Of a stretch of 64,000 nucleotides of DNA, positions 32,150 to 41,579 are shown in pieces. Made by a program: the position numbers and the translations under genes. Each line of letters begins with the position of its first letter. Within the stretch, counting starts at the first letter, position 1. Source of the DNA: Opitutaceae bacterium (GTDB taxonomy: Bacteria > Verrucomicrobiota > Verrucomicrobiia > Opitutales > Opitutaceae); assembly GCA_016794785.1 (NCBI GenBank), contig JAEUHC010000013.1, positions 1 through 64,000 of the forward strand. Direction: 5' to 3'. A model generated the notes under the pieces. That model was given only the letters and a program-made list of their open reading frames with translations, was not told the DNA's origin and made no database searches.

Positions 32150-34773
32150 TGTCCATGGCCGGCCCCATCGATTCCAATCTCGCCGCGCTCGTGCTCGCGC
32201 AGGCCGCGGCGACGCCCGACGCCACCGCGATCCTCGCCGAGTCCGGCGCGGTCAGCTACCGGACGCTGGCCGCGCGCGTGGCGGCGATCACGGCGTTTCT
32301 TCGCCGGCGGGGGCTGGCAGACGAGGAGCCCGTGGGCGTGCTGATGAAGCGCACGCCCGACATGATTGCCGCGCTGCTCGCGATCCTGCACAGCGGCGGC
32401 GCCTACGTGCCGCTCGATCCGGATGATCCCTCGGAGCGGAACCGGCGCATCCGCCGGAAATCCGGCGCCGCTCTTGTGCTCACCGATCGCGAGCTCGGGG
32501 CGACGGCGCTGCCGGAGGCGGACCTCGAGTTTGCGGTCGTCGGCGATCTCGTTTCCCCGGAGCCGCTGCCGCCCGCCGCGCCCGGCGGCGCACGGCTCGC
32601 CTACATCCTGTTCACCTCCGGCAGCACGGGCGAACCGAAGGGCGTGGAGATCGAGCACCGCGCCGCGCTCAACCTCCTGTTCGCCGCGCGCGATCTGTTC
32701 GGCTTCACCGCCGCGGACCGCTACCTCGCGACGGCGACCATCGGCTTCGACGTCTCGGTGCCTGAGATTTTCCTGCCGCTGCTCTGCGGCGGCGCCGTGC
32801 TGCTGCGCGACCGCCAGCTCTGGCTCGATCCGCGGGACCTCGCCGCCGAGGTGCGGGCGCAAGGCGTGACCGTGCTGCCCAGCGGGCCCTCCGCGTGGGC
32901 GGTGGCGCTGGCCGAGGTGCCGGATTTTCCGCGTGTGCGCGTGGCGATCACCACCGGCGAGCCCGTGCCACCCGCCCTCGCGCAGCGCCTGCTCGCGGTG
33001 GGCGACACGGTCTGGAATCTCTACGGCCCCACCGAGACGACCGTGTGGTCCACCGCCCATCGCGTCACCGCTGATCGCGCGGGCGACTCGGCCATCTCCG
33101 CGTGCATCGGCCGGCCGATTGCCAACACAACTGTCCATGTCATCGACGCCGAAGGCCATGCCGCCCCGCCCGGCACGGAGGGCGAACTCTGGATCGGCGG
33201 GCTCGGGCTCGCCCGGGGCTACCGCGGCGATCCGACGCTGACGCGCGAGCGCTTCGCGCCGCATCCGGTGCTCGGCCACCGCTGCTACCGCACGGGCGAT
33301 CTGGTCACCCAGCGGCCCGGAGGCGAGCTGGTGTATTTCGGCCGCAACGACGACCAGATGAAAATCCGCGGCGTGCGCATCGAGCCGCGTGAAGTGGAGG
33401 CCGCGATTCTCGCCTGCCCGGGCGTATTGCACGCCGCGGCCACGTGGTTCGAGGGCGCCTCGGGGGCGCGCGCCATCGTCGCCGCCGTCGTGCCGCAGCC
33501 GGGCCGCACGCTGACCGCCGTGCAGCTGCACACCAGCCTGGCCGCGCGGCTCTCCCCGTCGATGGTCCCCTCGCGCTGGATCTTTGCCGACACACTGCCC
33601 CGCACGCCCAGCGGCAAGGTTGATCGCAACGCCATCCGCCGGCAGGCCGACGCGGCCCAGCCGGCCGCCGCGACCGCCGGAGGTCGCGCGCTCTCGACCA
33701 CGGAGGCGGAGCTCGCCGGCATCTGGCGCCGCATCCTCAACCTCGCCACGGTCGCGCCGGACGATCACTTCTTCGCCATCGGCGGCGATTCGCTGGCCGC
33801 GGTGCGCATGGTCACCGAGGCGGAGCAGCGCTTCGGCGTGCGGCTGCCGGTGCAGACGGTCTTCGAGGCACCCACGCTCGCGCGGCTCGCCGCGCTCATC
33901 GGCCGCGCGCAGGGCGACACCGCCTCGGCCCAGACCGGCTACATCTTCCCCCTTGTCGAGGCCGGACGCGGCCGCCCGGTGTTCTTCAGCAATGTGGACC
34001 TGAAGCTCGCGGCGCGGGGCGCGTGGGCGATCGACGCGCCGCTCTACGGCATCTCGCACTGGGCGCAGGGCAGCGGCTTCCTGCAGGCGGACTCCGTGGA
34101 GGCCCTCGCGGCCATCCATCTCGCGGCCATCCGCGCCATCCAACCCGCCGGGCCCTACCGGCTCGCGGGCTTTTCCTTCGGCGGGGTTGTGGTTTTTGAA
34201 ATGGCGCAGCAGCTCCGCCGCGCCGGCGAAACGGTGGAACTGTTGTTTCTGCTCGATCCAATGCATCCGTTTCGCTCGGAGAGCGCCCCGGGCGGCTATG
34301 CGCAGGCCGGGCAGCTGACGCCGCTCGACGAGACCTGGGCCGGCTGGGCCCGCCGCCACGCGCGCGCCCTACGGCGGAATCCCCGCCAGCTCGGCAACTA
34401 CATCGGCGAGAAACTGCGCTGGCATGCGCGCAACAGCCCCGTGAAGCAGTGGCTCGTCTACCACCTCGTGCATCTCCACGGCCGCCGCCCCAATCCCATC
34501 TCGCGCCTCATTGTGCCGCGCAACCGCTGGCCGGGTTTTTGGTATGCGATCCGGCGGCTGTCGGAACACTACGTCGCGCGCCGCTACGACGGACCAGTGC
34601 TGGCGATCTTCCCCGGCGAAGGCGAGCGGCACGCCGCATGGCGCGAGCTGATCGGACCCGCCGGCCGGATCGAGATCGTGGCGGCCCGGCATTGTGATCT
34701 TTTCGAGCCCGCGGAACGGGCCCTGTGGCAGGAGCCGCTGGCCCGCACGCTGGAGGCCGCGCAGCCGCGGTAG
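32149..34773 (+). CDS. Single-module NRPS: adenylation-carrier-thioesterase
   Basis: An 874-residue enzyme with no condensation domain. Adenylation domain: A3 FTSGSTGEPKG (155-165), A4 GFDVSVPEIF (199-208), A5 NLYGPTETTVW and A10 PSGKVD with Lys490. Asp201 matches the residue that binds the alpha-amino group, so an amino acid is the expected substrate; I could not predict which. Carrier domain: FFAIGGDSLAAVRM with Ser548 for phosphopantetheine. Thioesterase: GFSFGG with Ser676 and a late RHCD (His848). An upstream P450 is coupled by a one-base overlap. This suggests an amino acid is activated, loaded, oxidised on the carrier and released. Confidence 0.92.
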   Translation: MSMAGPIDSNLAALVLAQAAATPDATAILAESGAVSYRTLAARVAAITAFLRRRGLADEEPVGVLMKRTPDMIAALLAILHSGGAYVPLDPDDPSERNRRIRRKSGAALVLTDRELGATALPEADLEFAVVGDLVSPEPLPPAAPGGARLAYILFTSGSTGEPKGVEIEHRAALNLLFAARDLFGFTAADRYLATATIGFDVSVPEIFLPLLCGGAVLLRDRQLWLDPRDLAAEVRAQGVTVLPSGPSAWAVALAEVPDFPRVRVAITTGEPVPPALAQRLLAVGDTVWNLYGPTETTVWSTAHRVTADRAGDSAISACIGRPIANTTVHVIDAEGHAAPPGTEGELWIGGLGLARGYRGDPTLTRERFAPHPVLGHRCYRTGDLVTQRPGGELVYFGRNDDQMKIRGVRIEPREVEAAILACPGVLHAAATWFEGASGARAIVAAVVPQPGRTLTAVQLHTSLAARLSPSMVPSRWIFADTLPRTPSGKVDRNAIRRQADAAQPAAATAGGRALSTTEAELAGIWRRILNLATVAPDDHFFAIGGDSLAAVRMVTEAEQRFGVRLPVQTVFEAPTLARLAALIGRAQGDTASAQTGYIFPLVEAGRGRPVFFSNVDLKLAARGAWAIDAPLYGISHWAQGSGFLQADSVEALAAIHLAAIRAIQPAGPYRLAGFSFGGVVVFEMAQQLRRAGETVELLFLLDPMHPFRSESAPGGYAQAGQLTPLDETWAGWARRHARALRRNPRQLGNYIGEKLRWHARNSPVKQWLVYHLVHLHGRRPNPISRLIVPRNRWPGFWYAIRRLSEHYVARRYDGPVLAIFPGEGERHAAWRELIGPAGRIEIVAARHCDLFEPAERALWQEPLARTLEAAQPR

Positions 34774-34817
34774 AAAATTTTCCTTGGAACGACGCCGCGG
34801 GCGGGCCTCATGCCGCC

Positions 34818-37667
34818 ATGTCATTGGGCGTGGTGGGACAACGATGCATCAGCGAACGCGAACCCGAGCTCGGTCTCGGCGTGGTGGAACGCGTCGATCC
34901 GGGCGCCAAGCGCATCGCGATCGCGTTTCCCGCCACCGGCGAGAAGCGCCTCTACGCCCTCGGCACCGCCGTGCTCAAGCGCGTGCTTTTCCGTGCCGGC
35001 GAGACAGTCGCCACGCGCGACGGCGCGACGTTCGTCATCGAGTCGGCCGAGGAGGCCGGCGGCCTCCTCACCTACGCCGGCGGCGGGCGGCGCGTGCGCG
35101 AGGATGCGATCTCGGATGTCGCGGGCGTCAGCTCGCCCTCGGAGCGTTTCCTCGCGGGCCAGACTGATCCGGGCGAGGTGTTTGACCTGCGGCTGCGCGC
35201 GCTGACGGCGCAGGCGCGCTTCCGGCAATCGGAGGTGCGCGGCTGCCTCGGCGGGCGGCTCGATTTGCTGCCCCACCAGTTCTACATCCTGCACGAAGTC
35301 GCGTCGCGGCGCATCCCGCGCGTGCTGCTCGCCGACGAGGTCGGCCTCGGCAAGACCATCGAGGCCTGCCTCATCGTGCAGCGCCTGCTCGTGACCGGAC
35401 AGGCCCGGCGCGTGCTCATCCTCGTGCCCGAGCCGCTCACGCACCAGTGGTTCGTCGAGCTGCTGCGGCGGTTCAACCTTTGGTTCAGCATCTACGACGA
35501 GGCGCGCTGCGCCGCCTGCGAGGCGAGCGATCCGGGCAAGAACCCCTTCCACGCCGCGCAGCTCGCGCTGGGCAGCGTGACGTTTCTGGCGCACCTCGAA
35601 CATCGCCGCGAGCAGGCGATCGCGGCGGGGTGGGACCTCGTCGTGGTGGACGAGGCCCACCATCTCGACTGGACGCCGGACAACGCGAGCCCCGCCTACA
35701 CGCTCGTCGAACGCCTCGCCGCCATCAGCCCCGGCCTGCTGCTGCTCACGGCGACGCCCATGCAGCTCGGCCTCGCCGGGCACTTCGCGCGCCTGCGCCT
35801 CCTCGATCCGCACCGCTACTCGGACCTCGAAAAATTCCGCGCCGAGGCCGAGGGCTTCGGCGCCGTCGCGGCCATCGCGGAGAAGATCGTCGAGCGCCGG
35901 GCGCTCGCGCCGGCGGACCGCGCGGCGCTGGAGAAAATCTTCCACCGCGATCCCGCGCGGCTCGCGCAGCACCTCGACGCGCTCGCCGCCGGCCGGCCCG
36001 GCGCGCCCGAGGCGCTGCTCCAGACGCTCCTCGACCAGCACGGCACGGGGCGCGTGGTGTTTCGCAACACCCGCGCGGCGATGACCGGTTTCCCGCGCCG
36101 CCAGTTCTGCCCGGTGCCGCTCGACGCCGGCGGCAACCTCACGCTCCTCGCCCGCGTCGCACGCGAGCTCCAGGCCGAGGAGACGGGCGCCGACGCGGGC
36201 ATCCGCTACGCATTCCGCGAAGACCCGCGCATCGACTGGCTCGTGGCCTTCCTACTCGCGGACCGCACGCGGAAGGTCCTCCTCATCTGCAAAACCCAGC
36301 GCAAGGTCGCCGCGCTCGAGGCCGCGCTGAAGGAAAAGACCAACGTGAGCATCGGCCTCTTCCACGAGGGCCTGCCCCTCGTGCAACGCGACCGCCAGGC
36401 CGCGTGGTTCGCCGAGCCCGGCGGCGCGCAGCTCCTGCTCTGTTCCGAGATCGGCAGCGAGGGCCGCAACTTCCAGTTCGCCCACGACCTCGTGCTCTTC
36501 GATCTGCCGCTCAACCCCGGCCTGCTCGAGCAGCGCATCGGCCGCCTCGACCGCATCGGGCAGACACAGACCATCCGGCTCCACGCGCCGCACTTCGCGG
36601 GCAGCGCCGAGGCTTGCGTGGTCGCGTGGTATCACCGCGGCCTCGATGCCTTCGAGACCCCGCTGCACGGCGGCAACGACTACCAGGACGCCTTCAAGGA
36701 TCGCCTCCTCGCGCTCGCCCTCGCCCACGACGGCCGGGACGAAGGGCCGCTCAACGCCCTCGTCGCGGAGACCGCGGCCTTCCGCGCCGAACTCACGGAG
36801 AAAATGCGCCGCGGGCGCGACCGCCTGCTGGAGCTCAACTCCTTCAACCGCGAAGTCGCCGAGCGCATCATCGGGCGCGTGCGCGCCGCCGACGCCGATC
36901 CGTTCCTGCGCGCCTTCCTCCTCGCGCTGCTCGATCACTTCGGCGTGCGCGTGAAGGAGCACGAGGAAGGCGACGTCTTCCTCGACCCCAGCCACGCCTA
37001 CATCGAGGGCTTCCCCTCGATCCCGGCTGACGGGATGCTCGCCACCTTCGACCGCCGCCGCGCGATCGCGCGCGAGGACATCCGCTTCCTCTCCGCCGAT
37101 CACGCGCTCGTGCAGGACGCCATCGATCTGCTCATCGACTCGCCGGCGGGCTCGACCGCCTTCGGCCGCATTGTCACCGACGAGCCGAACATCCTCCTCG
37201 AAGCCGTCTTCCTACTCGAGACGGTGGCCGACGCGCGCTGGCAGGTGGATCGCTTCCTCGCCCCCACGCCCGTGCGCACCCTGGTCGATTTGCGCGGCAA
37301 CGATCTCACGGACGAACGACCGGCGAAGGAAATCGCCGCGGATTTCGAGGACGCCGCGCCGCACCGCTTCCTCGAGCTGCCGAGCTTCAACGCCGCCGTG
37401 CTCAAGCGCCTCGTCGAGGCCGCCACCGAATCCGCCGAAATGCGCACGCGCGCCCTCGCCGCCGCCGCCCAGGAGCGCGCCGCCACGACGCTGCAGGCCG
37501 AGATCGAGCGCCTCGTGGATCTCGCGCGCGTCAACGATCTCATCCGCCCCGAGGAAATCGCGCTCGCCCGCGAGCAGCTTGAGCGCACCCGCGCTGCCAT
37601 CGCCGCCGCCCGCCTGCGCCTCGACTCGATCCGCGTGATCCTCGAAGGCGAGCACGACCGGGACTGA
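34818..37667 (+). CDS. rapA: RNA polymerase-associated helicase-like protein RapA
   Basis: A 949-residue Swi2/Snf2 ATPase of the RapA/HepA type; E. coli RapA is 968. N-terminal Tudor-like segments (about 1-105, GLGVVERVDPGAKRIAIAFPATGEKRLY) precede the motor: DEVGLGKTIEA, ILVPEPLTHQW, DEAHHLDW and LTATPMQLG. The second lobe has LLCSEIGSEGRNFQFAHDLVLFDLPLNPGLLEQRIGRLDRIGQ. The RapA-specific C-terminal region follows. It recycles RNA polymerase after termination. ATG at 34818 (MSLGVVGQRC) matches the family N-terminus. It lies 44 bases after the NRPS gene, possibly read through from it. Confidence 0.93.
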   Translation: MSLGVVGQRCISEREPELGLGVVERVDPGAKRIAIAFPATGEKRLYALGTAVLKRVLFRAGETVATRDGATFVIESAEEAGGLLTYAGGGRRVREDAISDVAGVSSPSERFLAGQTDPGEVFDLRLRALTAQARFRQSEVRGCLGGRLDLLPHQFYILHEVASRRIPRVLLADEVGLGKTIEACLIVQRLLVTGQARRVLILVPEPLTHQWFVELLRRFNLWFSIYDEARCAACEASDPGKNPFHAAQLALGSVTFLAHLEHRREQAIAAGWDLVVVDEAHHLDWTPDNASPAYTLVERLAAISPGLLLLTATPMQLGLAGHFARLRLLDPHRYSDLEKFRAEAEGFGAVAAIAEKIVERRALAPADRAALEKIFHRDPARLAQHLDALAAGRPGAPEALLQTLLDQHGTGRVVFRNTRAAMTGFPRRQFCPVPLDAGGNLTLLARVARELQAEETGADAGIRYAFREDPRIDWLVAFLLADRTRKVLLICKTQRKVAALEAALKEKTNVSIGLFHEGLPLVQRDRQAAWFAEPGGAQLLLCSEIGSEGRNFQFAHDLVLFDLPLNPGLLEQRIGRLDRIGQTQTIRLHAPHFAGSAEACVVAWYHRGLDAFETPLHGGNDYQDAFKDRLLALALAHDGRDEGPLNALVAETAAFRAELTEKMRRGRDRLLELNSFNREVAERIIGRVRAADADPFLRAFLLALLDHFGVRVKEHEEGDVFLDPSHAYIEGFPSIPADGMLATFDRRRAIAREDIRFLSADHALVQDAIDLLIDSPAGSTAFGRIVTDEPNILLEAVFLLETVADARWQVDRFLAPTPVRTLVDLRGNDLTDERPAKEIAADFEDAAPHRFLELPSFNAAVLKRLVEAATESAEMRTRALAAAAQERAATTLQAEIERLVDLARVNDLIRPEEIALAREQLERTRAAIAAARLRLDSIRVILEGEHDRD

Positions 37668-37680
37668 GGGCGGCTGCTTT

Positions 37681-39279
37681 TTGACTTCGCCGGGCGGCGG
37701 CGACGCGCCATGGTCGGCTGGCTTGCCCCCTCGCCCCCCAGGTTTCGCCCGCGCCGGCGCCGCGTTGCTGGCCTTCATCGCGCTCGCATGCGCCGCTCCG
37801 CTGCACGCGCAGTTCTGGAGCGACACCCCGTTTGCCCGCGTGGCGTTCTTTCCTCCGACCCCGCCGGTGTATGGCGCCCCGCTGGTTGAGCGCGCGGGCC
37901 AGCGGCCGCACTGGATCGACAACCGGCCGCTGACCGCGCCCGACGGGCTCGCGGCCTTCGTGTCCGAGCCATTCTACCCGCCGCTCAGCACCCGGCTGTT
38001 CAACCTGAAGCTCAACGCCCGGATCGAAGCCCGCCTCCACGCCTATCGCACCGCGCGCCAGCGCGAGACCAACCTGCTGCTCGACCTGCTGCTCGCCGCC
38101 GAGTCCGAGTCCGTCCTCGCCGATCCCGCGGCCCTGCGCGCTCTCGCGGTCGAGCAGGGGCCGCGGCTCGCCGCGCTCGAAGAGGAGGCGGAGCGCCTGC
38201 GGGCGGATTTGATTTCGGGCGGATGGTTTTCCGACGGCAACTGGAACGCCAGCCGCCGCTGGCGACTCGATCCGAAGAAGGACTTTGCCAATGCGGCCGA
38301 CGCCGAGGCGCGCTTTCAAGTCGTGCGGGCGACAGCCTCCTACCAAGGCGGGCTCCTCCCGGCGCAGCGCGGCCTGCTCGGCGAGCTGGCCATCGAACTG
38401 CGCGAAGAGGCGCGCAAAGCCCGCGGCCTCCCGGCGAATCGGGCCGACAGCGACGGGATATTTTTCTCTCCGGAAACGGCGCGTTTCCGCCTCCCCTCCG
38501 GCGCATCGCCGGAATTGCGCGCCAAACTCGCCCTCTACAACGGCCGCAAAGCCGCGCTGAAACGCGACCTCCTGAAAACGATTGTCGACCAAGACGGAGC
38601 CGAGCCCGAGACGCGGGCCGCGGCCTTCGAGGCGCTCGCGGATCGGCAGTGGCCGGAGATTGTCGCCGTCGAGCAGCTCGCGGAGGAGATGCGGCCGGAA
38701 CTCGCCGGCCGCCTCGCGCCCACGCGACCGCCTCCGCCGCCCTGGGTGCCCGCCGGTGTCTTCGAAGCCATCCATGCCTACAACGCGGATCGGGACGAAT
38801 ATTTCTCGGAAATGAAGCTCGCCGCCGAATTCGCGGCGGACCAACTGCCGCGGCCCTCCGGGGAGGAGGGCGACGCGGCCCGGCAGTTCGAAGCCCGCCG
38901 GGCCGCGGCGCGGCGGGCCGCCGCGATGGAATTCCAGCGCACGCACGCCGAGCGCTTCGCCGCGCTTGAGGCGCGCTACCGGGGAATCCGTGACAGCCTG
39001 GCCGCGCTCGCCCAGCATCAGGTCGATCGGAAAACCGGCCGGCCGCTCAGCGCCGACACCCTGCTGCACGCCCACTCGGCCTCCATGGCGGAATTCGAGG
39101 CCTTCGGGCGCGTATCGGCCATCTACACGCACTACCGCATCGCGATGCTGCAGCCGGGACTCTCGCCGGAGCAGCGGCGACTGCTCTTCGGCTATGCGCT
39201 GGCCGGCCTCGCGCAGCCGCTGCCCTTCGGCGAGTTCATGCCACCGAGTTCGGCGAAGCGGCCGTTTGCCACGCCGTAG
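37681..39279 (+). CDS. Secreted helical protein, hypothetical
   Basis: A 532-residue protein from a TTG start, 13 bases after rapA. A hydrophobic segment (about 27-43, LLAFIALACAAPLHAQ) acts as signal peptide. The mature part is rich in Glu, Arg, Ala and Leu, with long stretches of predicted helix (100-185, 230-265, 385-450), probably coiled coils. No catalytic motif or known domain is visible. An internal TPRPPPPPW proline stretch may form a hinge. The start could be later, as the first 20 residues look random. Probably a lineage-specific periplasmic protein. Confidence 0.55.
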   Translation: MTSPGGGDAPWSAGLPPRPPGFARAGAALLAFIALACAAPLHAQFWSDTPFARVAFFPPTPPVYGAPLVERAGQRPHWIDNRPLTAPDGLAAFVSEPFYPPLSTRLFNLKLNARIEARLHAYRTARQRETNLLLDLLLAAESESVLADPAALRALAVEQGPRLAALEEEAERLRADLISGGWFSDGNWNASRRWRLDPKKDFANAADAEARFQVVRATASYQGGLLPAQRGLLGELAIELREEARKARGLPANRADSDGIFFSPETARFRLPSGASPELRAKLALYNGRKAALKRDLLKTIVDQDGAEPETRAAAFEALADRQWPEIVAVEQLAEEMRPELAGRLAPTRPPPPPWVPAGVFEAIHAYNADRDEYFSEMKLAAEFAADQLPRPSGEEGDAARQFEARRAAARRAAAMEFQRTHAERFAALEARYRGIRDSLAALAQHQVDRKTGRPLSADTLLHAHSASMAEFEAFGRVSAIYTHYRIAMLQPGLSPEQRRLLFGYALAGLAQPLPFGEFMPPSSAKRPFATP

Positions 39280-39282
39280 ACC

Positions 39283-39358
39283 GTAGCCCGCCTCGTGAGA
39301 GGCGGGATTTTTGGACCGCGCAACCGCCGTCGGTCCCGGCTCTCACGAGCCGGGCTTC
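39283..39358. repeat. Intergenic twin-hairpin (REPIN-like) element, GTAG head
   Basis: Head GTAG (39283-39286) plus hairpin CCCGCCTC-GTGA-GAGGCGGG, spacer, then CCCGGCTC-TCAC-GAGCCGGG and a right head CTTC (variant of CTAC). It is the same family as the element at 10004-10077, sharing the GTGA/TCAC loops. It lies between two convergent genes. Confidence 0.75.
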
Positions 39359-39366
39359 ACGATCAG

Positions 39367-41442
39367 CTACTTCTTCAGATACCCCGCCAGCCACTCGAAG
39401 ATCGTCCGGTGCCACAGCTCGCTGTTCTGCGGCTTGAGCACCCAGTGGCCTTCGTCGGGGAAGTAGAGAAACTTCGACGGCACGCCGCGCCTCTGGAGCG
39501 TCGTGAAGAGCGCGAGTCCCTGCCCGATGGGCACGCGGAAATCGAGTTCGTTGTGGATGACCAGATTCGGTGTCTTGAACTTCGCGGCGTGCTTGTGCGG
39601 CGACCATTTTTCGAAGTCAGGATTTTCCCATGGGATGCCGTGGTCCCACTCGTCGAACCACGTCTCCTCCGTCGTGCCATACATGCTGACGAAGTCATAG
39701 ACGCCGCAGTGCGTGACGAGGGTCTTGAACTTGTCCGTGTGGCCTTGAAACCAGTTCATCATGTAGCCGCCGTAGCTCGCACCCGCCGCGGCCATGCGCG
39801 TGCGATCAATCCACGGCTGCTTTTCGAGGTGCGCGAGGCACGCCATGAGATCGGTGAAGACCCGGCCGCCCCAGTCGTGCGAGATCTCATCAGTGAATTG
39901 CTGGCCGAAGCCAGTCGAGCCGCGCGGATTCGGCAGCGCAATCACGTAGCCCTGCGCGGCCCAGACCTGCGGGTTCCAGCGCGTGGACCATGAATCGAGA
40001 AACGCGCTCTGCGGGCCGCCGTGGACCCAGAAGACGAGCGGGCATTTTTTCGCCGCCTCGAAGCCCGGCGGCTTGAGGATCCACATCTGCACGGGCGTGC
40101 CACCGGCGCCGGCGACCGTCACGGTCTCGGGACGAGGCAGCGTGAGCGCGGCGACGGCGTCGGCATTGGTTTTCGTTAGTGGCGTCGGCGCCGCCTCGCC
40201 CACGCGCCAACGCGCGACCTCTGGTGGCTGCGTGAGCGATGCCCGTGTGAACGTCAGCCACTGCCCGTCGCGCGCGATCGAGGCCTCGCCATTCACGCCG
40301 CCGGTTACAACGGGGGACGGTGTGCCACCCGTCACGGCGACGCGCCAGATCGGCCGCGTGCCGCGATCCTGCGCCTCAAGGTAGATCGTCTGGCTGTCGG
40401 GCGACCACGTGAAGCTGTCCACCGAGCGGTCCCACGTCGGGGTGAGGGCGCGGGCCTGGCCAGTCGCCCGCTCAATCACGTGCAGCGTCCACTTGTCGGC
40501 CTCGAAGCCGGCGCGGGCCTGCGCGCGGTAGGCGAGCCATTTGCCGTCGGGCGAGTAGCGCGGGCAGCCATCGGCGCCGGGGCTGGCAGCGGTGACGTTT
40601 TTCTTTTCACCGGTCGCGATGTTCACCGTCCAAACATCGTGGTTCGTGCGCCACGCCTGCTCGCGGAGCGGCAGCGGCGGCGCGGTGAACGCGATCTCGC
40701 GGCCATCGGGCGACCAGGCGAATTCCGTGCCCGCGCTGAACGTGCTGGAGGTCGGCACGGCGTCGTTGTCCCCGGGCGTGACGTTGCGCGGCTCGCCGGC
40801 CGCGGTGCCGTCGGTCGCGACGCCGACGACGAAGAGGTGCTGGCGCTTGTCGTCCACCCACGAGTCCCAATGGCGGTAGAGCAGCTGCGTGATCACGCGG
40901 GCCTTGACCTTGGATTTCTCGCGCGCGTCGGACTTCTCCTTGTTGAGTTTATCGGCCTCCTAGAAGGGCCTCGTGGAGAATTCGGGGAAGACCGCCGAGA
41001 CAAACGCGAGCGACTTCCCGTCGGGCGCCCACACCGGCTGAGACGCGCCCGTCGAGAGTGAGGTGAGCTTGCGGGCCTCGCCGCCGCCATCGGCGGGCAG
41101 GAGGAAAATCTGCGTCTCGCCATCGCGCGCCGACTCAAACGCGATCCATTTGCCGTCGGGCGACCAGCGCGGGCTGGCATCGCGCTTGCGGGAAGCGGTG
41201 AGCTTGCGCGTCGCGCCGCTCCCATCCGCCTGCGTGATCCAGATGTCGGCATTGGTGCGGTTCTCGTCCTTCAGCACCTCGGTCACAACGTAAGCGACGC
41301 GCGTGCCATCGGGCGAAACCTGCGGATCCGCGACGCGCTTGAGGCGGAACAGGTCCTCGAGTTCGATGGGCCGGGGCTGCGCGGCGGGCAGGAGCGAGGC
41401 CAAGGCGAGCGCCACGGCGGAGAGGGCAAGGCAGTGGTTCAT
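39367..41442 (-). pseudogene. S9 prolyl oligopeptidase-family peptidase interrupted by an amber codon
   Basis: The frame would encode a 690-residue secreted peptidase (signal peptide in MNHCLALSAVALALASLLPAA) with an N-terminal WD40-like propeller (VSPDGTRVAYV, WSPDGKWIAFE repeats) and a C-terminal alpha/beta hydrolase. The catalytic residues are present: Ser in GASYGGYMM, Asp in NELDFRVP, His in DEGHW. One in-frame TAG at 40960-40962 splits it inside the propeller (STRPF-stop-EADKLNKEK); frame and homology continue directly after it. It may be a recent nonsense mutation, a sequencing error or a read-through site. A GTG restart at 40894-40896 would lack the first blades and the signal peptide. 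Confidence 0.85.
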
Positions 41443-41579
41443 GCCGCCACGCTTTGCCGTTTCTCGGGGGCGAAGCCAGCGTGTTTTGCCGCCCCGCCAT
41501 TCGCCGCAAACGGCTTGGCCTCGCGGCGGCTTGCGGCCAGCCTCGCGGCGCGTTCGTTGTCCCCCTCCTCTCCCGCCGT

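Noticed and set aside
32089-34359. A minus-strand open frame of about 756 residues opposite the NRPS
   Set aside because: A shadow of the NRPS frame in GC-rich DNA; no recognisable domain.
40960-40962. The TAG codon read as pyrrolysine or another recoded residue
   Set aside because: TAG ends other intact genes here (for example the DUF3016 and helicase genes), and no PYLIS-like or suppressor evidence is visible. A mutation or sequence error is simpler.
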